Positions 50,066 through 58,659 of a DNA stretch of 64,000 bases are shown here, piece by piece. The DNA is from Bradyrhizobium sp. AZCC 1610 (GTDB taxonomy: Bacteria > Pseudomonadota > Alphaproteobacteria > Rhizobiales > Xanthobacteraceae). Location of the stretch: NCBI RefSeq assembly GCF_036924515.1, contig NZ_JAZHRR010000001.1, positions 6,605,001 through 6,669,000 on the forward strand, written 5' to 3'. Within the stretch, counting starts at the first letter, position 1, and each line of letters starts with the position of its first letter. The notes under the pieces were generated by a model. That model had not been told where the DNA came from and did no database searches. It saw only the letters and a list, made by a program, of their open reading frames with translations. A program made the position numbers and the translations under genes.

Positions 50066-51436
50066 ATGACAGCACCAGAATCCACCTCCGTTTCACCTGA
50101 GAAAGCTGCCGCTCCCGCACCGTCCTGGCGCGAGGGCTGGGCCGTCTATCTTCAGCCGCGCGTGCTGATCGTGCTGATGCTCGGCTTTTCGTCAGGCTTG
50201 CCGCTGGCGCTGTCGGGATCGACGCTGCTGGTATGGATGCGGGAATCCGGCGTGGATCTCGGCACCATCGGGCTGTTTGCGCTGGTCGGCACGCCCTACA
50301 CGCTGAAATTTGTCTGGGCGCCGCTGGTCGATGCACTGCACGTGCCGGTCTTCACGCGCGCCTTCGGCCGACGCCGCGGCTGGCTGGTGTTCTCGCAACT
50401 GCTCCTGATCGGTGCGATCTTGCTGCTGGCGCTAACCGACCCGGCGCGCTCGCCGCTGTTCGTCGCGCTCGGCGCACTGCTGGTCGCAACGATGTCGTCG
50501 ACGCAGGACATCGTGGTCGATGCATTCCGCGTCGAAAGCCTGCCCGAGAGCGAACAGGCCGCCGGCATGGCCTCCTACGTCGCGGCTTACCGGATCGGCT
50601 TGCTGGTATCGACCGCCGGCGTTCTATTCCTGGTGAGCGCATTCGAAAGCACCGGCATCGGGCGTCACGCAGCCTGGATGTGGGGCTATGTTGCCATGGC
50701 AGCACTGGTGCTGATCGGCACCGTCACCGCGCTGGCCGCAACCGAGCCGGAACAATCGGTGCGTGCGGAGGCCAAGACTCGCGGCGAGACAGCTTTCTCG
50801 CGCGTCATGCATGCGGCCGTCGGGGCGTTCTCCGAATTTCTCGCCCGCAAGTATGCCTGGGTGGCGCTGGCCTTCGTGGTGCTGTTCAAATTCACCGATG
50901 CGTTTTCCGGCACGATGACCGCGCCGTTCGTGATCGACCTCGGCTTCACCCGCAACGACTACGCCGCCATCGTCAAGGGTGTCGGCCTTATCGCGACCCT
51001 GATCGGCGGATTTGCCGGCGGCTATCTGGCGCGGCGCTATTCGCTGGTCGCAAGCCTGTGGATCGGCGGCGTGCTGCAGGCGATCTCCAACCTGGTGTTT
51101 GCGTGGCTCGCCTATGTCGGCGTCAATCAATGGGCGCTGGCGGTCGCCATCTCGGCGGAGAACTTCACTGGCGCGATCGGTACCGTGATCTTCGTCGCCT
51201 ATCTCTCGGCCTTGTGCCAGAACCCGCTGCACACCGCGACCCAATACGCGCTGCTTACCGCGCTCGCCGCAGTAGGGCGCACCTACCTGTCCTCAGGTGC
51301 GGGCTATGTGGCAGAGGCCACGGGCTGGTCGCTGTTCTTCGTGATCTCCGTCGCGGTCGCAGTGCCGAGCCTGATCCTGCTGGCGTGGCTGCAGCGGCGC
51401 GGGCATTTTGACGAATTGGGGCCGGTGAAGATTTAG
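50066..51436 (+). CDS. ampG: AmpG-family muropeptide MFS transporter
   Basis: 456 residues with about twelve membrane helices. Conserved AmpG blocks are LMLGFSSGLPLALSGSTLLV, LVGTPYTLKFVWAPLVDALH, RRRGWLVFSQLLL, SSTQDIVVDAFRVESLPESE and GFAGGYLARRYS. It imports anhydromuropeptides for wall recycling. The N-terminal 25 residues are polar. A strong hairpin precedes the gene, so it has its own promoter. Confidence 0.93.
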   Translation: MTAPESTSVSPEKAAAPAPSWREGWAVYLQPRVLIVLMLGFSSGLPLALSGSTLLVWMRESGVDLGTIGLFALVGTPYTLKFVWAPLVDALHVPVFTRAFGRRRGWLVFSQLLLIGAILLLALTDPARSPLFVALGALLVATMSSTQDIVVDAFRVESLPESEQAAGMASYVAAYRIGLLVSTAGVLFLVSAFESTGIGRHAAWMWGYVAMAALVLIGTVTALAATEPEQSVRAEAKTRGETAFSRVMHAAVGAFSEFLARKYAWVALAFVVLFKFTDAFSGTMTAPFVIDLGFTRNDYAAIVKGVGLIATLIGGFAGGYLARRYSLVASLWIGGVLQAISNLVFAWLAYVGVNQWALAVAISAENFTGAIGTVIFVAYLSALCQNPLHTATQYALLTALAAVGRTYLSSGAGYVAEATGWSLFFVISVAVAVPSLILLAWLQRRGHFDELGPVKI

Positions 51437-51440
51437 TCCT

Positions 51441-51528
51441 GTAGCCCGGATGGAGCAGAGCGAAATCCGGGGGCCGGTGCGATGGCGGCTGAGATATCCC
51501 GGATTGCGCTTCGCTCCATCCGGGCTAC
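51441..51528. repeat. 88-bp inverted repeat, GTAGCCCGGATGGAGCG family, copy 2
   Basis: Starts GTAGCCCGGATGGAGCA and ends CGCTCCATCCGGGCTAC, the same length as the copy at 40318-40405. It lies four bases after the ampG stop, like the first copy just after DUF423, so the family may prefer or serve gene ends. Confidence 0.85.
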
Positions 51529-51540
51529 GAAGTTCGCTGC

Positions 51541-51969
51541 TTAGTGCTTCGTCACCACGCTCCATTTGGTGATCACGGCTTCGCTCATCTGCCCGGCGTC
51601 CTGCGCACAGGCGACTTCGTCGACCTTGACGGAAATTTCCTTGCCGATGAAATTCTTCAGTTGCGCGGCCTGGGCGTCGCTGCTGGTGACGAGCTGGAAC
51701 GTCTCAGGTCCCGTTTCGAGATTGCAGAGCCCGTTCGGCGGCGGCAGCCGGCGCGGTTCGCTGGTGATCTGGTAGGTCGCGGCGCGCTTGCTCTTCTTGC
51801 CGCCCTTCATAGCGTTGAGTTCGCCGGACAGGACGTCGCCGGCATTGATCGGCTTGCCGGGCTTCGGCGCCGGCTCGGCCTGCTGCGCCCATGCGGAAGG
51901 CGCAACCAGGGCTGCGGCCATGATGATGACCGCAAAGCGGGAGCGTTTGCCGAATCGTGGTTTCGTCAT
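51541..51969 (-). CDS. Secreted hypothetical protein
   Basis: 142 residues with a signal peptide (FAVIIMAAALVAPSAWAQQA). The mature part contains NAGDVLSGELNAMKGGKKSK, then TYQITSEPRRLPPPNGLCNL and two Cys residues (in GLCNLE and EVACAQD) that could form a disulfide. I do not recognise a family beyond similar uncharacterised Bradyrhizobium proteins. It is probably periplasmic. It converges on ampG with the 88-bp repeat between. Confidence 0.75.
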   Translation of the reverse strand: MTKPRFGKRSRFAVIIMAAALVAPSAWAQQAEPAPKPGKPINAGDVLSGELNAMKGGKKSKRAATYQITSEPRRLPPPNGLCNLETGPETFQLVTSSDAQAAQLKNFIGKEISVKVDEVACAQDAGQMSEAVITKWSVVTKH

Positions 51970-51993
51970 GTCGATCAGTTCCGTTGATGTGGG

Positions 51994-52599
51994 TTAGAAC
52001 AGCGTTCGCTGCCGCATGGCAGCCGATAGCGTACCTTCGTCGAGATAATCAAGTTCGCCGCCGACCGGTACGCCGTGGGCAAGCCGGGTCACCTTGACGT
52101 TGGCGTCCTGCAGGAGATCGGTGATGTAATGGGCGGTGGTCTGGCCATCAACCGTTGCGTTCAGCGCCAGAACGATTTCGCTAACTTGTGATTCGTGCGC
52201 GCGGGCCACCAACGCGTCGATGGTCAGATCCTGCGGACCGACGCCGTCGAGTGGCGACAATGTGGCGCCGAGCACGTGATAGCGGCCGTTGGTCGCATTC
52301 GCCCGTTCCAGCGCCCAGAGATCGGCGACGTCGGCGACCACGACAATGGTCGAGGGATCGCGGCGCGGGTCGGTGCATACCGTGCAGGGATTTTGCGTGT
52401 CGATATTGCCGCAGGTCTTGCAGACCTGAATCTTGTCGATCGCGACCTGGAGCGCGCCGGCGAGCGGCGTCATCAGCGCCTCGCGCTTCTTGATCAGGTG
52501 CAGCGCCGCGCGCCGCGCCGAGCGCGGCCCCAGCCCCGGCAGGCGCGCCAGGAGCTGGATCAGACGTTCGATTTCGGGGCCGGCAACGCTTGCTGCCAT
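51994..52599 (-). CDS. recR: Recombination protein RecR
   Basis: 201 residues. The helix-hairpin-helix reads [20 protein letters not shown]. The zinc finger is [16 protein letters not shown]. The Toprim domain follows ([35 protein letters not shown]). It works with RecF/RecO in gap repair. MAASVAGPE at 52599 is chosen over an upstream TTG. It follows ybaB by one base, in a dnaX-ybaB-recR operon. Confidence 0.98.
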   Translation of the reverse strand: MAASVAGPEIERLIQLLARLPGLGPRSARRAALHLIKKREALMTPLAGALQVAIDKIQVCKTCGNIDTQNPCTVCTDPRRDPSTIVVVADVADLWALERANATNGRYHVLGATLSPLDGVGPQDLTIDALVARAHESQVSEIVLALNATVDGQTTAHYITDLLQDANVKVTRLAHGVPVGGELDYLDEGTLSAAMRQRTLF

Positions 52600-52600
52600 T

Positions 52601-52921
52601 TCAGGTGAGGCCAAGCCCGGGCGGCAGGCCGAGCCCGCCGGTCAGCGCCTGCATCTTTTCCATCGCCGTGGTTTCCGCCTTGCGCCGCGCATCGTTATGC
52701 GCGGTCACCAGCAGATCCTCGAGCACTTCACGCTCCTCGGCCTTCATCAGCGACTGGTCGATCTTCACGCCCTTCACTTCCATCTTCGCAGTCATGCGTA
52801 CGGCAACCAGCCCGCCGCCGGAAATGCCCTCGACCTCGAGATTGCCGAGCTCTTCCTGCATCGCCTGCATCTTGGATTGCAGCTCCGCCGCCTGCTTCAT
52901 CATGCCGAGAAAATCAGCCAT
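52601..52921 (-). CDS. ybaB: YbaB/EbfC family nucleoid-associated protein
   Basis: 106 residues. [20 protein letters not shown] then [20 protein letters not shown] are the family helices and beta core. A tail with [15 protein letters not shown] and [11 protein letters not shown] is typical of rhizobia. It forms DNA-binding dimers. The dnaX stop lies 24 bases upstream. Confidence 0.97.
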   Translation of the reverse strand: MADFLGMMKQAAELQSKMQAMQEELGNLEVEGISGGGLVAVRMTAKMEVKGVKIDQSLMKAEEREVLEDLLVTAHNDARRKAETTAMEKMQALTGGLGLPPGLGLT

Positions 52922-52945
52922 TTATCCGTCCTCTCGAGAGTCCGA

Positions 52946-54790
52946 TCAGTCGTCGTCGCCGTCGGAAATCTCGTTCAAGTCTTCAGCGATAATACTGGAT
53001 TCCGGCGGCTCGGCGGCAAGCCGGCGCACCTCGACCACCTTGGCGCCTGGAAACCGCGCCAGCACCTCCTGGACGCGCGGATCGGCTTCCGCGGCGCGCG
53101 CGTGCTCGTTCCTCGCCTGTTCGTTCTGCGATCGCAGCGTCGGCTGGCCGGCCTCGTTGGAGATGACCACGGTCCAGCGCCGCCCGGTCCATAATTCCAG
53201 CTTGCGGGAGAGGTCGTTGACCAGCCCGCGCGCCGCATGGCGCTCCAGCGCCACCTCCAGCCGCCCGTCCTCGAAGCGAACGAGGCGCATATCGGATTCC
53301 AGCGCCGTCTTGGTCAGGATATCGCGTTTCTCGCCGGCCAGCGCGACCAGTTGCGGAAAAGTGGTGATCCGCAGGACGGGCGCGGACTCCGTTTGGGCCG
53401 ATGGCGCCACCATTTGCGGCCGCGCAGACGCTTCAGCGCCGGAGCGGGGCGAGACAGGCGTCCGCATCGGCGAAGCCGCAGACATTGAAGATACCGGTGC
53501 GGTGGGCGCAGCCCGTGACGGCGCCGCGCCGCCGGAGGCAATTTGCGATCCGCCGCCGTTCTGGTCGAGCATCCGGATCGCCTCGTCCGGCGTCGGCAGG
53601 TCGGCGACATAGGCGATGCGGACCAGCACCATTTCCGCGGCCGCCGCCGGCCGGGTCGCGGTCTGCACCTCGGTGATACCCTTGAGCAGCATCTGCCACA
53701 TCCGCGACAGCACCCGCATCGACAGTTTTGCGGCGAACTCGCGGGCACGGACGCGCTCGGTCTCGCCGAACGCGACATTGTCGGCGGTGGCCGGCACGAT
53801 CTTCACGCGGGTGACGAAATTGACGAATTCGGCGAGGTCGGACAGCACCACGACCGGATCGGCGCCGACGTCATACTGCGAACGGAATTCGCCAAAGGCG
53901 CTGGCGATATCGCCGCGCGCCAGATGCTCAAACAGGTCGATCACCCGGGTGCGGTCGGCCAGGCCCAGCATCTGCCGCACCGCGTCGGCACGGACAAGGC
54001 CCGCCGCGTGCGCAATCGCCTGATCGAACAGGGAGAGCGAATCGCGCACCGAGCCTTCCGCGGCGCGCGCGATGATGCCGAGCGCCTCGGGCTCGACCTC
54101 GACGCCTTCCTTTTTCGCGATGCTGGAAAGATGCCCCATCAGCACGTCGGCCTCGACGCGGCGCAGGTCGAAACGCTGGCAGCGCGACAGCACCGTGACC
54201 GGGACTTTGCGGATCTCGGTAGTGGCGAACACGAATTTGGCGTGCTCGGGCGGCTCTTCCAGCGTCTTCAGGAAGGCGTTGAAGGCCGCCGTCGACAGCA
54301 TGTGGACTTCGTCGATGATGTAGACCTTGTAGCGGGCGCTGGCCGGCGCGTAGCGCACGCTGTCATTGATCTGGCGGACGTCGTCGACGCCGGTATGGGA
54401 CGCCGCGTCCATTTCCAGCACGTCCATGTGCCGGCTTTCCATGACCGCCTGGCAGTGCACGCCGAGGTCAGGCATGTGGATGGTCGGCCCCTTCACCGAC
54501 CCGTCAGGCTTTTCGTAGTTCAGCGCGCGGGCGAGAATCCGCGCCGTGGTGGTTTTGCCGACACCGCGGACGCCGGTCAGGATCCAGGCCTGCGGAATCC
54601 GGCCGGTTTCGAACGCATTCGAAACGGTGCGGACCATCGCCTCCTGGCCGATCAGGTCGTCAAAACTGGACGGGCGATATTTTCGTGCCAGCACCCGGTA
54701 GGGCTTGGCCGTCTCGCCCTGGCCGCCGAGGCCGAAGCCGCTCTGGCCGGCGTCGTCTGACTTGTCGGGGGGAGCGCCAGCATCACTCAT
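52946..54790 (-). CDS. dnaX: DNA polymerase III subunit gamma/tau
   Basis: 614 residues. AAA+ domain: KYRPSSFDDLIGQEAMVRTV, Walker A GVRGVGKTTTARI, a zinc-type segment with the Cys of GVHCQAVMESRH (other usual Cys are replaced), DEVHMLSTAAFNAFLKTLEE (Walker B) and TTEIRKVPVTVLSRCQRFDL (sensor, Arg finger). The C-terminal tau part (about 395-614) is Pro/Ala-rich then acidic. It loads the sliding clamp. No slippery A-run for a gamma frameshift was seen. SRP RNA lies upstream in the same direction. Confidence 0.96.
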   Translation of the reverse strand: MSDAGAPPDKSDDAGQSGFGLGGQGETAKPYRVLARKYRPSSFDDLIGQEAMVRTVSNAFETGRIPQAWILTGVRGVGKTTTARILARALNYEKPDGSVKGPTIHMPDLGVHCQAVMESRHMDVLEMDAASHTGVDDVRQINDSVRYAPASARYKVYIIDEVHMLSTAAFNAFLKTLEEPPEHAKFVFATTEIRKVPVTVLSRCQRFDLRRVEADVLMGHLSSIAKKEGVEVEPEALGIIARAAEGSVRDSLSLFDQAIAHAAGLVRADAVRQMLGLADRTRVIDLFEHLARGDIASAFGEFRSQYDVGADPVVVLSDLAEFVNFVTRVKIVPATADNVAFGETERVRAREFAAKLSMRVLSRMWQMLLKGITEVQTATRPAAAAEMVLVRIAYVADLPTPDEAIRMLDQNGGGSQIASGGAAPSRAAPTAPVSSMSAASPMRTPVSPRSGAEASARPQMVAPSAQTESAPVLRITTFPQLVALAGEKRDILTKTALESDMRLVRFEDGRLEVALERHAARGLVNDLSRKLELWTGRRWTVVISNEAGQPTLRSQNEQARNEHARAAEADPRVQEVLARFPGAKVVEVRRLAAEPPESSIIAEDLNEISDGDDD

Positions 54791-54903
54791 CGGTCGATCC
54801 GCAATTGATTGTCTCTCGGGGCCGGCTTGCGGAAAGGAACGAAACCAGGCGCAAGGCGCGGACTTTTCCGCTCTCCTTGCGCGATTCGCTCGAAAAACAG
54901 GTA

Positions 54904-54998
54904 GGAGACTGACGAGCGACCCGATCCGGACCTCGTTAGGGCTGCTTCCTTCCGGACCTGACCCGGTTGGCGAGTGGCTCGTCCACCGCCAATCTCCC
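54904..54998 (-). ncRNA. ffs: Signal recognition particle RNA (4.5S type)
   Basis: The leftward strand contains GGTCAGGTCCGGAAGGAAGC then AGCCCTAA, the conserved SRP domain IV with its GGAA tetraloop and the asymmetric loop that binds Ffh. Outer pairing joins GACGAGC with GCTCGTC and GGAGA with TCTCC near the ends, giving about 95 bases. The position just upstream of dnaX is usual in this group. Ends are estimated from the pairing. Confidence 0.93.
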
Positions 54999-55074
54999 GG
55001 TCCTTATTTGGGGCCAAAAGGGTCGGAAAGCAAGCGGGGTTGGTGGGTGCCATGCGCTGGAACTACCCCCGTTT

Positions 55075-55198
55075 CGTCAAGGCCGGGCTTGACCCGGCCA
55101 TCCACGTCTTGCTTCTTCCAATTCAGCGCAAAAAAGACGTGGATGCCCGGGACATCCCGGGCAAAAACGCGCTTCGCGCTTCTGCCCGGCCATGACGG
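55075..55198. repeat. Interspersed repeat upstream of SRP RNA
   Basis: Ends CGTCAAGGCCGGGCTTGACC and CCCGGCCATGACGG pair, with inner CATCCACGTCTTG and AAGACGTGGATGCCC. It is the same family as 47952-48041 but carries an extra insert near its right end (CGCGCTTCGCGCTTC). It lies between the SRP RNA and the HIT gene. Confidence 0.8.
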
Positions 55199-55252
55199 GT
55201 GTTGTTTGCAGGGCCGCCCTCTGCAATCCTACTTTGAGGATCATAGACCCTA

Positions 55253-55678
55253 ATGCCCTCTGACGCCTCCGCCTGGTCGCTGCATTCCCAGCTCAAAAAG
55301 GACACCATCGACATCGGCGACCTGCCGCTGTGCAAGGTGCTGGTCATCAAGGATGCGCATTACCCGTGGCTGTTGCTGGTGCCGCGCCGGGTGGGTGCGG
55401 TGGAAATCATCGACCTCGACGAGGTCGAGCAGGCGCAGTTGATGACGGAAATCTCCCGGGTCTCGCGCGCGCTGAAAGAGGTCACCAGATGCGACAAGCT
55501 CAATGTCGCGGCGCTGGGCAACCTGGTGCCGCAGTTGCATGTCCACGTCATCGCGCGGCGCACCAGCGACGCGGCCTGGCCGCGCCCGGTCTGGGGCGTG
55601 ATGCCGCCGCTGGCGCATGACGCCGAGGAAGTACAGAATTTCATCAACGCGCTTCGCCGCAAGATCTGGTTGGGTTGA
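55253..55678 (+). CDS. HIT family protein
   Basis: 141 residues. The histidine triad is LVPQLHVHVIARR, with Asn and Gly residues of the HIT fold in LNVAALGNLVPQ. YPWLLLVPRRVGAVEIIDLD is typical of this alphaproteobacterial branch. HIT proteins hydrolyse nucleotide conjugates such as adenosine phosphoramidates. nudC follows after four bases, so the two probably form an operon. Confidence 0.93.
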   Translation: MPSDASAWSLHSQLKKDTIDIGDLPLCKVLVIKDAHYPWLLLVPRRVGAVEIIDLDEVEQAQLMTEISRVSRALKEVTRCDKLNVAALGNLVPQLHVHVIARRTSDAAWPRPVWGVMPPLAHDAEEVQNFINALRRKIWLG

Positions 55679-55682
55679 ACCG

Positions 55683-56633
55683 ATGTCCGCATTCGATAAA
55701 TATCCGCTGGGGAAGCCCGCTTTCGTTACCCACATTCTGGATCGCGCCGCGCATCTGCGCACCAATGACGAAAAACTGTTCGCACTGGAGGGCCAGCGCA
55801 ACGCCGGCGCCTATGTGATCTACCGCGACTCGCTTCTGGTGAGGCAGGAGGCGGATGGACCGCGCGTGCTGCTCGGCGTCGAAGAGGCGGTGAAGCTCGG
55901 CGCCAATCCCGGCACGATCTTTTTAGGCCTGCGCGACGGCGCGCCTGTTTTCGGCATGGGCATTTCGGCCGCGGCCGTCGAGAAGCTGATGACGCGCGAC
56001 GACGTCGCCGTCACCGAGCTGCGCGGCATGGCCATGCAAGGCACGGTGCCGCCGGAACAGCTCTCCGCCATCGCCATGGCGAAATCGATGGTGACCTGGC
56101 ATCAGCGCCACGGCTATTGCGCCAATTGCGGCACCCGCACGGCGATGAAGGACGGCGGCTGGAAGCGCGAGTGCCCGAGTTGCAAGGCCGAGCATTTTCC
56201 GCGCACCGATCCGGTCGTGATCATGCTGGTCACGCATGGTGAAAAATGCCTGCTCGGCCGGCAGAAGCAGTTTTTGCCCGGGATGTGGTCATGTCTGGCC
56301 GGCTTTGTCGAAGCCGCCGAGACCATCGAGGACGCGGTCCGCCGCGAGATTTTCGAGGAATCCGGCATTCGCTGCACCGACGTGAGCTATTACATGACGC
56401 AGCCATGGCCCTATCCGTCATCGCTGATGATCGGATGCGCCGCGCGCGCGCTCAACGAGGATATCGTGGTGGACCGCACCGAGCTCGAGGACGCACGCTG
56501 GTTCGATCGCGCCGAGGTCGCCCTGATGCACCGGCGCGAACATCCTGACGGCCTGTTTGCGGCGCATCCGTTCGCGATTGCGCATCATCTCATCGGACGC
56601 TGGGTGCATGACGGAAAAGAGACTGGTGCATAG
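55683..56633 (+). CDS. nudC: NAD(+) diphosphatase NudC
   Basis: 316 residues. N-terminal NUDIX-like domain to about 135, then a zinc ribbon CANCGTRTAMKDGGWKRECP plus SC, then the Nudix box GFVEAAETIEDAVRREIFEE with SGI. The SQPWPFPxS-type signature of NADH pyrophosphatases is seen as TQPWPYPSSLM. It cleaves NAD(H) and can remove NAD caps from RNA. The start MSAFDKYP at 55683 is chosen from spacing to the HIT stop. Confidence 0.96.
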   Translation: MSAFDKYPLGKPAFVTHILDRAAHLRTNDEKLFALEGQRNAGAYVIYRDSLLVRQEADGPRVLLGVEEAVKLGANPGTIFLGLRDGAPVFGMGISAAAVEKLMTRDDVAVTELRGMAMQGTVPPEQLSAIAMAKSMVTWHQRHGYCANCGTRTAMKDGGWKRECPSCKAEHFPRTDPVVIMLVTHGEKCLLGRQKQFLPGMWSCLAGFVEAAETIEDAVRREIFEESGIRCTDVSYYMTQPWPYPSSLMIGCAARALNEDIVVDRTELEDARWFDRAEVALMHRREHPDGLFAAHPFAIAHHLIGRWVHDGKETGA

Positions 56634-56698
56634 CGGGAACCGTCCATGGACCAGTCGATTAACTCGGGATCTTGGTTCCGACTGAAGGCGGAACCGAC

Positions 56699-57676
56699 AT
56701 GACGGATTCCCAGATGAACTTTCAAGACAAAGCGCCCACAAGGCCGCCGCGGATTCTCTGCATCGGCATGCCGGTGCGCGACCTTACCTTCAATACACCC
56801 GGTGTCCCCGGGCGTGGTTCCAAGGAGAATGCGACAGGTTTCGACGAAATCTGCGGCGGCAACGCGTTGAATGGCGCAATTGGCATCGTGAGGCTCGGCG
56901 GCCGAGCCTCGATCTGTGGGCCTATGGGTGATTCCAGGGAGACGTCCAGTCGTTTCATCTTCGAGCAGATGGCGCATGAGGGCATCGACACAAAGCACCT
57001 CATTCACATGCCGGGGCTGGTGACGCCGATCTCGGCGGTGATGATCGATCCTTCCGGCGAACGCACCATCGTGACCTTCCGCGATCCGAAACTGTGGCAT
57101 GTGAAATTGCCCGATTTCGACACACTGCTGGACGATTGCGCCGCCATTCTCACCGAGAGCCGCTGCGCCGAATTCTGCACCGAGCTTTGCGCCGAAGCTA
57201 TCAGGCGCGGCATTCCCGTGATCGTCGACGTCGATCGCGCGATGTCGCTGCGCGAGGGTCTGCTGAACGCCTCCTCCCACCTGGTGTTCTCCAGCGAACC
57301 GCTGCAGGAAACTGCAGATGTCACCGACGACGCCCAGGCGCTGAAGAAGATTGCCAAACTGACGCCGTCGTTCCTGGCGGGAACGCGGGGACCGAGAGGC
57401 ACCATCTGGCTCGACGAGAACGGGGAGATCCAGGAAACCCCGGCCTTCCCGGTGCATACGGTGGATACCCTTGGCGCCGGCGACGTGTTCCACGGCGCGT
57501 TCGCGCTGGCCATCACCGAGAAGCAGGAATTGCGGCAGGCGCTGCGATTCGCCTCCGCCGCCGCGGCGCTGAAATGCACCCGTTTCGGGGGTGCCTTCGC
57601 CGCCCCGCAACGTGCTGAAGTTGAGGAGTTTTTAAGCCACGGCCAGGCTGCAGACCGGGCGTCGACCGGCCAATAG
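56699..57676 (+). CDS. PfkB-family carbohydrate kinase
   Basis: 325 residues of the ribokinase fold. ICGGNALNGAIGIVRLGGRA is the N-terminal sugar-binding signature. GTRGPRGTIWL and HTVDTLGAGDVFHGAFALAI form the C-terminal PfkB signature with the catalytic Asp in GAGD. The sugar substrate cannot be told. It lies 65 bases after nudC with a small inverted repeat (56674-56695) between. MTDSQMNF was chosen as start over an ATG nine codons upstream. Confidence 0.9.
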   Translation: MTDSQMNFQDKAPTRPPRILCIGMPVRDLTFNTPGVPGRGSKENATGFDEICGGNALNGAIGIVRLGGRASICGPMGDSRETSSRFIFEQMAHEGIDTKHLIHMPGLVTPISAVMIDPSGERTIVTFRDPKLWHVKLPDFDTLLDDCAAILTESRCAEFCTELCAEAIRRGIPVIVDVDRAMSLREGLLNASSHLVFSSEPLQETADVTDDAQALKKIAKLTPSFLAGTRGPRGTIWLDENGEIQETPAFPVHTVDTLGAGDVFHGAFALAITEKQELRQALRFASAAAALKCTRFGGAFAAPQRAEVEEFLSHGQAADRASTGQ

Positions 57677-57744
57677 CAGGGCTTGCTATAGAAGAATTTT
57701 CTATATATTAGGGGATATGATCTCCCGTATGGAACATTCTTCTC

Positions 57745-58245
57745 ATGACCGATTTAGCCGTTCAGCTCCCTGAAGCCAACCGCCGCTTAGACGCCATCGA
57801 CCGCAAGATCCTGACCGTGCTGCAGGAGGACGCCTCCCTTTCGGTCGCCGAGATCGGGGACCGGGTCGGGTTGTCGTCGACGCCGTGCTGGAAGCGGATC
57901 CAGCGGCTGGAGGCCGACGGCGTGATCCTGCGCCGGGTGGCGCTGGTCGACCAGAACAAGATCGGGCTGGGCATTTCGGTGTTCGTCTCGGTCGAGAGCG
58001 CCGATCATTCCGAGGCGTGGCTGAAAGCCTTCGCCAGCGCCGTCAGCGCCATGCCCGAGGTGATGGAGTTCTACCGGATGGCCGGCGACGTCGACTACAT
58101 GCTGCGCGTCGTGGTCGCCGACATGGCGAGCTACGACGTGTTCTACAAAAAGCTGATCAGCGCCGTGCCGCTGAAGAACGTCACCTCGCGTTTTGCGATG
58201 GAGAAGATCAAGTCGGTGACCGCGCTGCCGGTGCCGGCGGCGTAA
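57745..58245 (+). CDS. Lrp/AsnC-family transcriptional regulator
   Basis: 166 residues. Helix-turn-helix at about 18-60 (DRKILTVLQEDASLSVAEIG, VGLSSTPCWKRIQRLEADGV), then the RAM effector domain (75-160: YRMAGDVDYMLRVVVADMAS). It probably responds to an amino acid. It has its own AT-rich promoter zone (57690-57740). The following small gene is too distant to call an operon. Confidence 0.95.
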   Translation: MTDLAVQLPEANRRLDAIDRKILTVLQEDASLSVAEIGDRVGLSSTPCWKRIQRLEADGVILRRVALVDQNKIGLGISVFVSVESADHSEAWLKAFASAVSAMPEVMEFYRMAGDVDYMLRVVVADMASYDVFYKKLISAVPLKNVTSRFAMEKIKSVTALPVPAA

Positions 58246-58314
58246 GTAACCTCCGTAATTCTACGGAGCGGGTCCGTTCACCGAACATTAGCCCTGTGTC
58301 CATAGACACGGGGG

Positions 58315-58659
58315 ATGGGTCGGAATGTCACACTCAGCCACCGATGGCCCGCATGGCTTAACGCCATGCTGTTGCTGATCGCCAGCTTCACCGGCATCGC
58401 AGGACTGTCGTTTCAGGCCCGTCCAGGCGCTGAAGTCGTGGCCGTAGCATTTCCCGTTTGGTGGGATTCTCAGCAGGCCTTCTCGGCCGCCGCTTCAGCC
58501 AATGCTGCCATCGTCCGCGTGACCGCCGTTCCATCGCTGCTGGTGGTGCGGCCCGACGGCGTTGAGGGATTGTCACGGCTGCACGAGGCCGGGGCCTGGT
58601 TCGCAATCGATCCGCAAGCGATCGTGGCCTGTTTCACAAACAAAGCAGCTATTTATTGA
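58315..58659 (+). CDS. Small exported hypothetical protein
   Basis: 114 residues with a signal or anchor helix (LNAMLLLIASFTGIAGLSFQ). The rest contains EVVAVAFPVWWDSQQAFSAA and a C-terminal HEAGAWFAIDPQAIVACFTN. I do not recognise a family, though similar short proteins occur beside chemotaxis genes in Bradyrhizobium. It is directly followed by the chemotaxis transducer (TGAATG), so co-expression is likely. Confidence 0.6.
   Translation: MGRNVTLSHRWPAWLNAMLLLIASFTGIAGLSFQARPGAEVVAVAFPVWWDSQQAFSAAASANAAIVRVTAVPSLLVVRPDGVEGLSRLHEAGAWFAIDPQAIVACFTNKAAIY

Noticed and set aside
53543..54760. Rightward 405-codon frame opposite dnaX
   Set aside because: Shadow of dnaX; no independent support.
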